Assembly (NCBI RefSeq): GCF_007341385.1
Contig: NZ_VJYD01000017.1
Coordinates: forward strand, 31,998 to 95,997
Direction of reading: 5' to 3'
DNA length: 64,000 nucleotides
From: Flavobacterium daemonense
Lineage (GTDB): Bacteria; Bacteroidota; Bacteroidia; Flavobacteriales; Flavobacteriaceae
The notes below the pieces were generated by a model. The model ran no database searches. It saw only the letters and a list, made by a program, of their open reading frames with translations, and was not told where the DNA came from. The number at the start of each line of letters is the position of its first letter. The stretch's first letter is position 1. The position numbers and the translations under genes were made by a program. Shown here in pieces: positions 53,326 through 62,731 of this stretch.

Positions 53326-53355
53326 AAAAAAGCACCTCAATGAGGTGCTTTTTTT
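53326..53355 (+). terminator. Terminator after second tRNA-Ser
   Basis: Arms AAAAAAGCACCTCA and TGAGGTGCTTTTTT form a strong hairpin with a T tract just after the tRNA end. It also lies downstream of the convergent lipoprotein gene and could work in both directions. Confidence 0.88.
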
Positions 53356-53418
53356 ATTTTTATTCTACGGGATTGTTTTTTGTTTTCGTACTTAAATTGT
53401 ATCTCTCACGATTTTATT

Positions 53419-54186
53419 CTAACGAAGACCCAAGTTTGTGTAATCCCAAGTCCTATCGCCTGAAATCATCCATTCAGAATTGCTAGCAGAGGTTCCTTTA
53501 CCAGTAGCCCAGTCTGGGTTAGGATCTTTAACAGTTGCTTTTCTCCAAATTGTCCTGTTTCGAGTATCTTTAGTTTCTCCGGCAATCGTCCACATAAAAT
53601 TATTACGGCTGCTGCTGCTTCCTCCCGAAGTAACGCGTGCTACGTTTGGGCTTCCAAAAGCATCGATAATGCTATAGGTCTCTCCGTTTAATGTATATGT
53701 TCCTTTTGAATCTTTTTTTAATAAAGCAATACCGCTATTACCACTCAACTGTAATGGTTTACTAGCATCGGCATTGGCACTGCTTGTAGTTCCCCAATCA
53801 ATATCACGTTTTACGGCAGTTGCATTTGCTTGAGGCGAAGCAATAACATAACATTTTCCTTTTTCTAATGATCCTGTCAACAGCAAATAATTTGAACTGC
53901 TAGAAAAACTCCAATCCGTTAAAGTATTTTCATCTGAAGTGGCTTGATAACCAATGGCATATTTTGATAAATCGGCCGCGCCTCCAGTGCCATTATACAA
54001 TTCAACATAGTGATTTCTTACTCCTCCTGCAGCAGCATCTGTATTTATGAATGTTGCTATTTCAGTTATAAGAAGATCTTTTCCTTGATCAGGCGATGGT
54101 GGCTCTGGTGCCGGACCCGAAAAATCAATATTGGAATCACATCCCGCCATTATTAAGGCAATTGCAAATATTTTTAGTGCTTTCAT
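53419..54186 (-). CDS. Lamin-tail-domain lipoprotein
   Basis: The frame extends upstream into the porin gene, but ATG 54186 gives a clean lipoprotein signal (MKALKIFAIALIMAGCDSN, Cys 16) and lies 10 bp after the porin stop, so it is the likely start (255 residues). After a Pro-rich linker (GPAPEPPSPDQG), an immunoglobulin-like lamin-tail domain follows: LLITEIATFIN, NHYVELYNGTG, LSKYAIGY, YVIASPQANA. Such domains are found in secreted and nuclease-linked proteins and mediate binding. It is the last gene of the transporter-dipeptidase operon, and should sit on the outer or inner membrane. Confidence 0.85.
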   Translation of the reverse strand: MKALKIFAIALIMAGCDSNIDFSGPAPEPPSPDQGKDLLITEIATFINTDAAAGGVRNHYVELYNGTGGAADLSKYAIGYQATSDENTLTDWSFSSSSNYLLLTGSLEKGKCYVIASPQANATAVKRDIDWGTTSSANADASKPLQLSGNSGIALLKKDSKGTYTLNGETYSIIDAFGSPNVARVTSGGSSSSRNNFMWTIAGETKDTRNRTIWRKATVKDPNPDWATGKGTSASNSEWMISGDRTWDYTNLGLR

Positions 54187-54196
54187 AACTGTCAAT

Positions 54197-55474
54197 TTAA
54201 AATGAAATTTGTACCGCAAGGTTATTGATCCAAGTTGTTTTGTTAGCGCCAGCTCCTTTCTGGTCGATATAGGTCGCATTGATTCCAAACTTCAAGGCAT
54301 TTTTCATCATATATTTATTAAATCCTGCAGTATACCAATGTTGTGTCTGAATTATCGATGTCGCGACATCAAACTCAGGTTTTACATATGAATAACGACC
54401 TTCAACTGCCCAACCATCATGTGTTACATATGACGATTGAAGATTGATTGCACTTCCCAGACTATATTTAGCAGAAGCATTTTCTGGAGTAAGCCTAACC
54501 GACGCCGCAGCATCTGTAAATAAATCTTTTCCATGAATAGATCCGTCAATATATTCTCCGACAAAAGCAAAACCATTGTATTTGAATATAAGATCACATA
54601 CAAATTTATTATAATTTGCAAAGGCAACTTCACCATTTTCGTCATAAATACCTGAAACTGTTCCGTTTCCGGCACCAATAGAATTACTTGTCTTCACGTT
54701 ATAGCTATCTGCAACGCCAATTCCCAATTTTGGCTTTGGTTCGTGATAAATGTCTTGAGAAATAAAAGCATTATTTTTAATAAAATCTCCCAAAGGCATA
54801 AAATCAAGTCTTCCTCCGTATTTTAAACCAGAATTTGCCACGGGATCAAAAAATCCCTGCCCCTCTCCTGTCGTAACAGAAACTGACGGATAAAGCCTCA
54901 TATTGTTAATATTGAAATTGGTTTCAAAATACAAACCGCCCTCTCTTGTCGTGCTTACAAAATTTTGCATTAAACCACCATAGATACTGCCATCATTAGA
55001 TTTTCCAGATATCGTTGGCCCCATAACCGAAGCATATCTCTCATCGGCCATTGCAAGTCGGTTATTAGTATTGGTTTGCCTTTCACCAAAAACAAGCTTG
55101 TATTTTTTATTTTTACTTGCTATTCCGACCCATCCTTCCAATATACCGGTTGTACCAGTAAAATCAGACACAATACCCAGTGTAAGCTGATCATCATAAG
55201 CAGAAAAATTAAATCCGAGACGAACAAGGTTTAAAGATAATTGTTCAGAATTTGTTGTTACATCTTCAGCATCTTCACTCTTTATTTGCACGCCGGGTTG
55301 CAGCGTGGCATTAATATTAAAAACAAATTTGTCTTTCTTACTAAGCGTAATGTATGTACCATCTCCAGTAACATAACGCACATTTGAGTCAGATTTTCCT
55401 ACCTCAGACACTTGTGCACGTAACGATGTAATTGTCAATGTGCAAAATATAAACAGGGAGTATTTAAATTTCAT
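54197..55474 (-). CDS. OprO/OprP-type porin (second of the operon)
   Basis: Start at ATG 55474, which gives a signal peptide MKFKYSLFIFCTLTITSLRAQ; the frame continues upstream into the preceding gene. The mature part of about 400 residues is rich in alternating beta strands with aromatic ends (RLGFNFSAYDDQLTLGIV, GRLDFMPLGDFI, NGFAFVGEYIDG, and C-terminal aromatic VQISF), the mark of an outer-membrane barrel. It resembles the phosphate-selective porin O/P family, as does the porin at 57025; substrate selectivity unknown. Located 8 bp after the M14 peptidase stop. Confidence 0.85.
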   Translation of the reverse strand: MKFKYSLFIFCTLTITSLRAQVSEVGKSDSNVRYVTGDGTYITLSKKDKFVFNINATLQPGVQIKSEDAEDVTTNSEQLSLNLVRLGFNFSAYDDQLTLGIVSDFTGTTGILEGWVGIASKNKKYKLVFGERQTNTNNRLAMADERYASVMGPTISGKSNDGSIYGGLMQNFVSTTREGGLYFETNFNINNMRLYPSVSVTTGEGQGFFDPVANSGLKYGGRLDFMPLGDFIKNNAFISQDIYHEPKPKLGIGVADSYNVKTSNSIGAGNGTVSGIYDENGEVAFANYNKFVCDLIFKYNGFAFVGEYIDGSIHGKDLFTDAAASVRLTPENASAKYSLGSAINLQSSYVTHDGWAVEGRYSYVKPEFDVATSIIQTQHWYTAGFNKYMMKNALKFGINATYIDQKGAGANKTTWINNLAVQISF

Positions 55475-55481
55475 ACTGTTA

Positions 55482-57020
55482 TTATTTAGTGGATAATTGA
55501 GATAATTGTTCACGAGAAATACGATAAATTGGAATCAGATTTTCTTTGCTTTTTTTTCTGATGATATTATTTGCATATAGAGAATTTGAGCCCTCAGGTT
55601 CTATAAGATCAGCTATTACGTTGCTCATTGGCTGTTGAGAATCAATAACAAGAGCGCCTTCTGGTATAGAAATAGCCGTTTGTACAAGATTTATCTGTTG
55701 TTTTTCATTGACAGCATATTGCTCAACGTTGTTCAGTTGAAATGGCTGTGTAGTTATTTTAACTGAAACACCAGAAACTTCTAGCACTTTTTTTGTTTTT
55801 TCGGATACAGGAAAAATTACAAATGCACCTGGTTTTGATCGAGCTATAACAGGCGATTGGTTTACATTATAATTAGCGTTAAAAACAATGGTTGTATCAG
55901 AAACTTTACACTTATCGACGAAATGATACTCTCTTTGAATTATTTCAGGTTTTGAAGTGACCACGGAAACATTTGTTGCTTCCAGAGCATTCTTATTTGC
56001 AGTTTTAATAGCGTCTTTTATTTCAGCTACGTGATCATGTGCTATTTTTAGATACGATAATCCCGTCAGAGCCGCCGTTTCGATTCTTCTTTTAGCCGAT
56101 TTTTCTTTTTCTGATAATCCTCGAATTTCCATCAACATCGAAATCCTATTTTGAAGCGCATAATTTGTTGCACTTGAACGTGAAGCAATACCACCTATAT
56201 TTAGCCAGACTTCATTGTCTTTCATAAATGTTGTGCAGTAATCAGCTACTCTTCTGCCTCGATCTGTTAAAAAAGTTTTTGTAGGTGCTACAAATACCGT
56301 TTTGATTACATCGCGAATCGCCGGATCTACATTTAGATTTCCTGTATAAAGAAACAAAATATCATATGCAGAAGTATAACAGTCGTTTAATTCTTTAAAA
56401 TCCAATCTAGCTGGTGAAAATTCATGAAAATCGACCACAACCTGAGGATCAAATTTGTTGATTGCTGTTTTCAGATTAATACTTTCTTTCGCATTCAAAA
56501 TCGTAAGATCTCGATTTAAATCGGTGCTGTTGTTACTTGGCCTTGTTTCAGCCGTTCTTCCGTCAGCATTTACCATCGGAATAACTTGCAAAATCATGTT
56601 GTCGAGCATAGCTGTATTTGAAGCATCATTTGTCATCAGGTACATCAAATAAAGCATACCTTCTGTTGATAAAGGCTCATTGCCATGAATTCCTCCAATA
56701 AAAGTGACCCTCAGTTTGTCTTGATCTGCAATATTGCTTTTTCGGGTCAATAAAATCATAGGTTGATTTTTGCCTTTTTGAGTCGTTCCAATCGAGCTAA
56801 CCGATATTATATCTGAATGTTTATTTGCTAATTCTTGAATAAACAAAATCACATCCTTGTATTTAGTAAAATAATTAAATACCGGATCACCTTTGATGAT
56901 TGGCAATGGCATATCATTTGTTGGATCTGGAAAATATTTTTGATAAATATCCACTGTTTGACACTGCATTGCCGGAACAAAGCAGATAATAAACATGATA
57001 ATTAATAGTGCTTTTTTCAT
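55482..57020 (-). CDS. Secreted M14-family zinc carboxypeptidase
   Basis: A 512-residue exported peptidase with a signal peptide (KKALLIIMFIICFVPAMQCQ). Zinc ligands are H112 and E115 in GGIHGNEPLSTEG and H199 in VVVDFHEFSP. PMVNADGR, STDLNRDL (substrate Asn-Arg pair) and the general base Glu in SMLMEIRG complete the M14 site. The catalytic domain ends about residue 310, and about 200 further residues form a C-terminal extension of unknown fold. It would trim residues from peptides in the periplasm. Spacing to both neighbours is 4-7 bp, so it is part of an operon with two porins and the isoaspartyl dipeptidase. Confidence 0.92.
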   Translation of the reverse strand: MKKALLIIMFIICFVPAMQCQTVDIYQKYFPDPTNDMPLPIIKGDPVFNYFTKYKDVILFIQELANKHSDIISVSSIGTTQKGKNQPMILLTRKSNIADQDKLRVTFIGGIHGNEPLSTEGMLYLMYLMTNDASNTAMLDNMILQVIPMVNADGRTAETRPSNNSTDLNRDLTILNAKESINLKTAINKFDPQVVVDFHEFSPARLDFKELNDCYTSAYDILFLYTGNLNVDPAIRDVIKTVFVAPTKTFLTDRGRRVADYCTTFMKDNEVWLNIGGIASRSSATNYALQNRISMLMEIRGLSEKEKSAKRRIETAALTGLSYLKIAHDHVAEIKDAIKTANKNALEATNVSVVTSKPEIIQREYHFVDKCKVSDTTIVFNANYNVNQSPVIARSKPGAFVIFPVSEKTKKVLEVSGVSVKITTQPFQLNNVEQYAVNEKQQINLVQTAISIPEGALVIDSQQPMSNVIADLIEPEGSNSLYANNIIRKKSKENLIPIYRISREQLSQLSTK

Positions 57021-57024
57021 TTTC

Positions 57025-58368
57025 CTATAATTGAATAGTAAACATTATTTGACCGTATATATTTCCCTTTACATCAGGCGTTTTTAATATGTTTTTATAT
57101 TCCTGATAGCCAACTTCCGTCTGGAGTTTTAAGTCATGTCCGCTGAAATAAAAAGTCCCAACGCAAGTATAATAGCGGTTCATGTCAGCAAAATTGGCCG
57201 CATTAGGATCATTCTCCAGATAAGAATAACGGCCTGACAGCGCAAAAGTGTTAAAACAATAACCCACTTGTACATTAAAGCCACTTCCTACATTTAATCG
57301 GCTAAGAACCGTATTTTCAATTTGTTCTGGAGTCTGTCCTGTGTAAGGTGTAAATTTTCCGCTTGTACTAAATTCTCCGGCAATACCTGATGGCACTTTA
57401 ACGTGCGTATATATATATTCGCCCAAAGAATACCATCCACGATATTTGAACATATAATCGATTCCAGCTTTAAATAAATCAGGCAACAGCTCCTTTTGGT
57501 TGGCATCACCATAAATATATCTACCTCCATTGGTTCCCTTTGCCGAACTAATACCGTCGTTATAACTAACGGTTGGCCCGATTATTAATTTAGGAACACG
57601 TTCGTGTACTAAATCATCCATAAAGTATTCTCCACCTTTGCTGAAAGTCCCGAAAGGCAGATAATCTAAACGAATACCATATCGAAATCCTCCATAATTT
57701 TTCTGTAAAGCAGAAGTTCCGTCTCCCGTGGTTATGGAAACGTAAGGTTTTAAGACATTTCCTCCGAAACGGTATACACCATAATAGCGAATTCCGTAAT
57801 CAAATATTGGATCAAAGGCCGTCGATATAGCACTTCTTTCAATAAAGCCAAGTGATTCACCTTCTATCCTAGCTTCACGCGAATCATCATAATTGGCACG
57901 TACTCCAAAATTGATACGGTGATTGGGAGTCGGTCTGTATTCTATCAATGCATCTTGCAGCGCGCCATTATAGGAGCGTGCTCCCGTAGTTGTACTTTGA
58001 TAGCTTCCAACTAAATTTACACGAAGCCTTACATAAACTTTTTCATTAAATAAAGTACCTCTGAAATTAAATCTCGCTCTGCGAATATTAAACTCCGTAC
58101 TGTATGTATCAAAACCATCAGTGGAACTTACACCGCCTAACAACTGCAAACTTTGGGTAAAATTAAGCCAAGTACTGGCAGATTCGAGCGTTAACCCGTC
58201 TCCCAATTCATAGCCTTTTTTCAAGCGCATAGCTTCAGACGCATCTTGATTTTGGGATGTCTGTTCAGAGTCTATGTCATTTTTTACCTCCAGTTCGTCA
58301 TCTTCCTGTGCTATCGCAAAGTAGCAGTTTGAGAAGAACAACAACAATAAGAATAGTTTTAGTTTCAT
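57025..58368 (-). CDS. OprO/OprP-type porin (first of the operon)
   Basis: A 447-residue protein with signal peptide (KLKLFLLLLFFSNCYFAIAQ). After an acidic segment (EDDELEVKNDIDSEQT) come many amphipathic strands: FNIRRARFNFRGTLFNEKVYVRL, YGIRLDYLPFGTFSKGGEY and YSLGEYIYTHV, ending IYGQIMFTIQL with a C-terminal aromatic near the end. This fits the phosphate-selective porin O/P family of the outer membrane. It lies 6 bp after the isoaspartyl dipeptidase stop. Two porin paralogues in one operon suggest uptake of a specific anionic solute. Confidence 0.85.
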   Translation of the reverse strand: MKLKLFLLLLFFSNCYFAIAQEDDELEVKNDIDSEQTSQNQDASEAMRLKKGYELGDGLTLESASTWLNFTQSLQLLGGVSSTDGFDTYSTEFNIRRARFNFRGTLFNEKVYVRLRVNLVGSYQSTTTGARSYNGALQDALIEYRPTPNHRINFGVRANYDDSREARIEGESLGFIERSAISTAFDPIFDYGIRYYGVYRFGGNVLKPYVSITTGDGTSALQKNYGGFRYGIRLDYLPFGTFSKGGEYFMDDLVHERVPKLIIGPTVSYNDGISSAKGTNGGRYIYGDANQKELLPDLFKAGIDYMFKYRGWYSLGEYIYTHVKVPSGIAGEFSTSGKFTPYTGQTPEQIENTVLSRLNVGSGFNVQVGYCFNTFALSGRYSYLENDPNAANFADMNRYYTCVGTFYFSGHDLKLQTEVGYQEYKNILKTPDVKGNIYGQIMFTIQL

Positions 58369-58374
58369 ATTTTA

Positions 58375-59526
58375 CTAGGCTTTCTCTTCAAAACTTCCGC
58401 GTACTAGAATTTCTTTATCTTTCATCATCACTTTGCCACGAGCTATCACATCGGTCAAATTGAAATTAGAATCAAACAGACATAAATCAGCGTCTCCTCC
58501 TGCAAAGACTCGTCCTTTTTGCGTAAGTGATAAATTACGCGCAGGACCTGATGTCACCAACTGAATAGCTTCCCCTATCGGTATATTTGCTTCTTTTACC
58601 AGTTTCTGTACTTGTATTAAATTCAGATCAATTGGTGCTTTTTTGAAACCGATCAAATTACCGTCTTTGTCATTTACCCCTATACCAGCATTACCATCAC
58701 TACTGAATGTCATATTCTCTATTGAAACACCTTTTTTCAAAGCATAAAGCACCTGCTTATAAGGCTCATCAAATTTAGTTCCGCCTGTCGTAATATCAAT
58801 CATGCCACCAAGCTTTGCAAAACGAATAGCCTGCTCAAATAAAGGAGCCGTTCTGCCGACATGAGTAGGAGATATGTTTTTGATAGGAAAATCATATTGT
58901 TCAACTAAATCAAGCAATAATTGCATGTTTGTTTTTAGCGCCCCAAGATGGACGTGCATAATACCTTTTTTGCCCGAAGTCAATCCCCCAACATGCACAT
59001 CTTTCAAAATTGACAGTAATTCCTTCGCAGTTGGAAAAGAGGAACGTTCATCACTTAAAGCCACTTTACATCCTAATACTTTATCTATAAACAGCATATC
59101 TTCTAATACTGAGCCCATCATTGTGATTGGCGGCAAACCAAAATAACTTGTAAGCATATAAGCCGTAATCCCTTCATTGTCTAATGCTTTGGTTTTAGCG
59201 TAGAGTGCTTTCAAACTTTTTGTAGCTCCATCAGTCCCTAATAGCCCCACTACGGTTGTCGTTCCACAGCTAATAAACTCACTCAAAGCAATTTCCGGTG
59301 TGAGCGAATGAAAACCATGTTTGCCTCCAGCACCCGTAATATGTACATGTTGATCTATAAATCCTGGGGTTACTGTTTTTCCATTTGCATCAATAATCTC
59401 AATATCCGGCAGATTTAGGTTTATAGTATTACTGATCATTGCAATTTTCTCACCGCAGATCAAGATATCCTTCCTACCTAAAGATTCTGGAGCATACAAG
59501 ATTGAATTTTTTATTAGTTTGAACAT
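58375..59526 (-). CDS. iadA: Isoaspartyl (beta-aspartyl) dipeptidase
   Basis: A 383-residue cytoplasmic amidohydrolase that splits beta-Asp-X dipeptides. Metal ligands H60 and H62 (GFIDQHVHITG), bridging K154 (GCKVALSDERSS), and histidines in MHVHLGAL and SPTHVGR follow the E. coli IadA order, with the final Asp in FSSDGNAG. Substrate-binding residues also match by position: Glu in LTPEI, Tyr in TSYFGLP, Arg in SDERSS and in THVGR. These alignments are from memory of the family. It is 13 bp after the DcuC-type transporter gene and starts the catabolic part of the operon. Confidence 0.93.
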   Translation of the reverse strand: MFKLIKNSILYAPESLGRKDILICGEKIAMISNTINLNLPDIEIIDANGKTVTPGFIDQHVHITGAGGKHGFHSLTPEIALSEFISCGTTTVVGLLGTDGATKSLKALYAKTKALDNEGITAYMLTSYFGLPPITMMGSVLEDMLFIDKVLGCKVALSDERSSFPTAKELLSILKDVHVGGLTSGKKGIMHVHLGALKTNMQLLLDLVEQYDFPIKNISPTHVGRTAPLFEQAIRFAKLGGMIDITTGGTKFDEPYKQVLYALKKGVSIENMTFSSDGNAGIGVNDKDGNLIGFKKAPIDLNLIQVQKLVKEANIPIGEAIQLVTSGPARNLSLTQKGRVFAGGDADLCLFDSNFNLTDVIARGKVMMKDKEILVRGSFEEKA

Positions 59527-59539
59527 CTTTACTTAATTT

Positions 59540-60907
59540 TTAAATAAAATAATGAAATACAAGCATAAACAATAATCCTACTGACATGGGAATTAAATTC
59601 CGCTTTGCAAGATCCATTGGCTGGACTTCTGCTATTTTTGCAATACCTACTATCACGCCGGCAATTGGTGATACTGCTCTTCCCATACTTGACGAAAGCT
59701 GCATTGGCAAAATAATTTCTGCTGCTGATGTATTAAATTTTGCCGCGATTCCAGGAACGAGCGGTGAAAAAGAAAAGAAAGAAGCATTACCACTGCCCAT
59801 AAGCACAGAAGCCAAGAAAATTATGACAGTCATTAATATTCCAATACCTACTATACCTAATCCCAAACTCATAGAAACATAAGTTAGACTATCAATAAAT
59901 CCTAGAGATATTAATCCGTTAGCAAATATTTCAGCACAAACAATTAATGTAACCACAGATGCGAATACCTTTCCCATTCCTTCCCAAAATATTTTTAGTG
60001 ATGCAAAAACTTCTTCGACATTTCGAAGTCTAATTATTTCCAAAACCATAGAAATAACCATAGATATCAACATTGCAGTAGTAGTATCAAGATGAACAGG
60101 CTTATTGAAAATATTAAAAATCGGAGAAAATACAATTAAGAGCATTAATGGCAAAACAGGCAATACGGCATAAGTCAAGGGAGTTTTCAAAACAATTTCA
60201 TCTGGATTAAAATCTGCATGCTTCTCGCTTGGAAGCTTTTTGTCATAATATTTGTTAACAAAAAAATAAACCACCATAAGAAGTGTGGTCATTGGAATTA
60301 CTAGTGGCAACTGATGTTGAATAAAATATTCTACATTATGCATTTCCAGCAACTGCGATGCGCGAGCTGTATTTGCTGAAGCTGGTCCCATATCAAATAC
60401 TGTACATGCAGAAATAACAGCCACAGCTGAAACCCTGCTTACTCCTAATGAAACAAGTATTGGAAAAAAAGATGCAACCAACAACAAACCAAGTCCTGTT
60501 GCTGATGGTGTACAGATAAATAAAACTTGCCCTATAGGTATTACTATTGAAGCTGCGAGATATGGATATTTTTTGAAAATTGCCAGCGGTTTAACAGCAA
60601 CATGAACTAAGGCATCACTTGCGCCAATTGACTTCATATAAGCAACGAACCCACCAATTGTCATGATCATAAGCCCGACATTAGCCGTTTTATCAGATAA
60701 TGATTCTTGCAAACGTTTAAATAAATCAAATACAAATATTCCGGTTGGCTGTGCTACCGGAGTAACCCGGTAGTTTAATAAAGAAGCGAAGATCATCATC
60801 AATATTCCAACGAAAAGAAGAACCGCTTGCGGATTAAATTTTTTCACAAGCAGATATGCTGTAACAGCTATAAACAAAATACTAATAATCAGTCCTAGTT
60901 CACTCAT
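59540..60907 (-). CDS. DcuC-type C4-dicarboxylate transporter
   Basis: The frame opens with a TTG at 60916, but ATG 60907 (MSELGLIISILFIAVTAYLL) is the better start, giving 455 residues. About twelve membrane helices of the DcuC family are visible, including NVGLMIMTIGGFVAYMKSIG and CTPSATGLGLLLVASFFPILV, and a last block NASFFSFSPLVPGIAAKF. DcuC proteins move succinate, fumarate or aspartate. In this operon aspartate or a beta-aspartyl peptide is a plausible cargo; that is inference. First gene of a six-gene minus-strand operon. Confidence 0.88.
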   Translation of the reverse strand: MSELGLIISILFIAVTAYLLVKKFNPQAVLLFVGILMMIFASLLNYRVTPVAQPTGIFVFDLFKRLQESLSDKTANVGLMIMTIGGFVAYMKSIGASDALVHVAVKPLAIFKKYPYLAASIVIPIGQVLFICTPSATGLGLLLVASFFPILVSLGVSRVSAVAVISACTVFDMGPASANTARASQLLEMHNVEYFIQHQLPLVIPMTTLLMVVYFFVNKYYDKKLPSEKHADFNPDEIVLKTPLTYAVLPVLPLMLLIVFSPIFNIFNKPVHLDTTTAMLISMVISMVLEIIRLRNVEEVFASLKIFWEGMGKVFASVVTLIVCAEIFANGLISLGFIDSLTYVSMSLGLGIVGIGILMTVIIFLASVLMGSGNASFFSFSPLVPGIAAKFNTSAAEIILPMQLSSSMGRAVSPIAGVIVGIAKIAEVQPMDLAKRNLIPMSVGLLFMLVFHYFI

Positions 60908-61506
60908 AAACAACAAGATACATTAGACAAGAAAAATATTTGTATTAAAATTAGTATTTTTTCTATCTCATTTTATAGGCTAGGAAAGAATTATCAATTA
61001 ATCAATTAAACTAAAAATAAAATTGATTTTTTAAACTTTAATTATAAAATAAAATCATTTTTTAGAAATTAACCAATTAATAAAGGTTTTTCTTTTCCTC
61101 TTCATTTTGGATAAACTCCATAAGCTTAGGTTAAAAAAAATCAAAAAACTCTGATAATTTAAAAATCAGATCTCGTTTACAATTGATTTTTATAATGAAG
61201 AGATGTCGTTAATTAAAATAAAAGACAAAGAAAATACGATTTGAAGAACTCAAATTGAATAAATTAATGTTCAAATTAATCACTTATGAGAAATGATTAG
61301 TTTAAAAAATAATTGATTCTCTTATGTCTGATTTATAATATTAAAAGAAAAGTGGAAATATGATATAGCATTAAAATCAGAAATAGTACCGAATTTCAAA
61401 AAATTCGATGTAGTCTCTGAATTTCTTTCGAGATTTTTAAGCGATGTCCTTTTTGGAAAATATTACAAGCGTAAGTCTAATTTTCAGCATTAAAAACAAC
61501 TTCAAA
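60908..61506. other. AT-rich 600-bp gap
   Basis: The gap between the methyltransferase stop and the DcuC-type operon start holds the operon promoter, but no TAnnTTTG box was found on the minus strand in the first 200 bp. There are many short A/T runs and a weak inverted word (AATCAATTAATCAATTAA near 60993), with no gene, hairpin terminator or recognisable repeat family. Confidence 0.4.
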
Positions 61507-62469
61507 TTATTTAATGGATTTCAAAACCTTCATGATATTTTTTGAAACTGCTTCAATCACCGGCACACTAACTGAATTCCCAGCTTGCTTATACAAATGC
61601 GATTTGGCTATTCTCGGAATTTTGTAATCGTCTGGAAAGCCTTGAAATCTTAAACATTCCCGAGGTGCTAATTTACGAAGTCCGAAATCAGTTTTTATTA
61701 AAGGCACATTATGTCCGCCCGTCCCCATATTTGCAGTTAATGTAGGACAAACATTCGATTTATTTTCCCTAACATATCGTCTTCTAAACTGATAAACGGT
61801 TTTATCAGATTTCATTTCTTGCTGAAGCATTTTAAACATAGAACGGTCTTCTTTATAATAAAAATTTTCTTCAACTTTTTCACTTATAACTATATCCTTA
61901 ATTGTTTTAGTCAATTTATCGGCCTTAGGAAATTCAAAAACAGCTTCAGGATCTTTAATAGTCAGTGTATCAAATGCAACAATAAAAATGCGCTCTCTAT
62001 TATGTGGAACATTCCCATAATCTTTAGTGTTTAGTACCTTATATTGAAAAGAATACTTTCTGTCCCTTAAAGCTCCTTCAATTACTTTTATAGTATTGCC
62101 ATGATCGTGTGTAACAAGATTTTTAACATTTTCCCAAAAAACCACTTTTGGTCTCATTTTATCAACAAATTCAAGTATTCTAAAAAAATGGTTTCCTCTA
62201 TTGTCGTCGAAGCCTTTTCTATGACCAGCAATGGAAAATGGTTGACAAGGAAAACCTGCTGTCAATACATCAACTTTGGCAATTCCATCCAAATCTATCT
62301 GTAAGACATCCCCTTCGATCAAATTATGTTTAAAGTTTTCTTTATATGTTATGCAGGCTTTTTTGTCGAATTCATTCGCCCAAAGCAAATCAAAACCGGA
62401 TCTTTTAAATCCCAAACAAATTCCACCAATACCAGCATACAGACTACCAACAGTAAACTTATTATTCAT
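61507..62469 (-). CDS. Orphan DNA cytosine-5 methyltransferase
   Basis: A 320-residue enzyme with every main m5C motif: motif I SLYAGIGGICLGFKRSGF, motif IV GFPCQPFS with catalytic C75, motif VI ENV (113-115), motif VIII-like QFRRRYVR, and motif X YKQAGNSVSVPV. The target-recognition part between VIII and IX is short, fitting HpaII/Dcm-size enzymes. No restriction endonuclease gene is adjacent: one side is a 600-bp empty gap, the other an alpha/beta hydrolase. It may be a solitary regulatory or protective methylase. Recognition sequence cannot be told. Confidence 0.94.
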   Translation of the reverse strand: MNNKFTVGSLYAGIGGICLGFKRSGFDLLWANEFDKKACITYKENFKHNLIEGDVLQIDLDGIAKVDVLTAGFPCQPFSIAGHRKGFDDNRGNHFFRILEFVDKMRPKVVFWENVKNLVTHDHGNTIKVIEGALRDRKYSFQYKVLNTKDYGNVPHNRERIFIVAFDTLTIKDPEAVFEFPKADKLTKTIKDIVISEKVEENFYYKEDRSMFKMLQQEMKSDKTVYQFRRRYVRENKSNVCPTLTANMGTGGHNVPLIKTDFGLRKLAPRECLRFQGFPDDYKIPRIAKSHLYKQAGNSVSVPVIEAVSKNIMKVLKSIK

Positions 62470-62523
62470 TTTATATTTAACTAATTATATCATCCGACAT
62501 TGATCGAATTTAATCATTTTTTT

Positions 62524-62552
62524 CAAAAATAGTTATTACAAATCGAAAACAA
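62524..62552 (-). promoter_or_regulatory. Promoter of the methyltransferase gene
   Basis: On the minus strand, TATTTTTG (62531-62524) matches TAnnTTTG, with TTG at 62552-62550 eighteen bp upstream. The box is 54 bp before the start codon. Confidence 0.5.
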
Positions 62553-62731
62553 TTTCATCTCAAAAATTCAAAATAATTATCAACAAAAAATACAAGATAA
62601 AACTCATTCGCCTATGCCATTTAAAACCATAAATCCATAAGTCAATAATTACCAACTATTTAAAACTACCTTTTTAATTTGTACTTTAGTATGAAAGAAA
62701 TTCAACCTATAAATTTTTAAAACATTTAAAC

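Noticed and set aside
61507..62469. Complete restriction-modification system
   Set aside because: Only the methyltransferase is present; the 600-bp gap on one side and the hydrolase on the other contain no endonuclease candidate.
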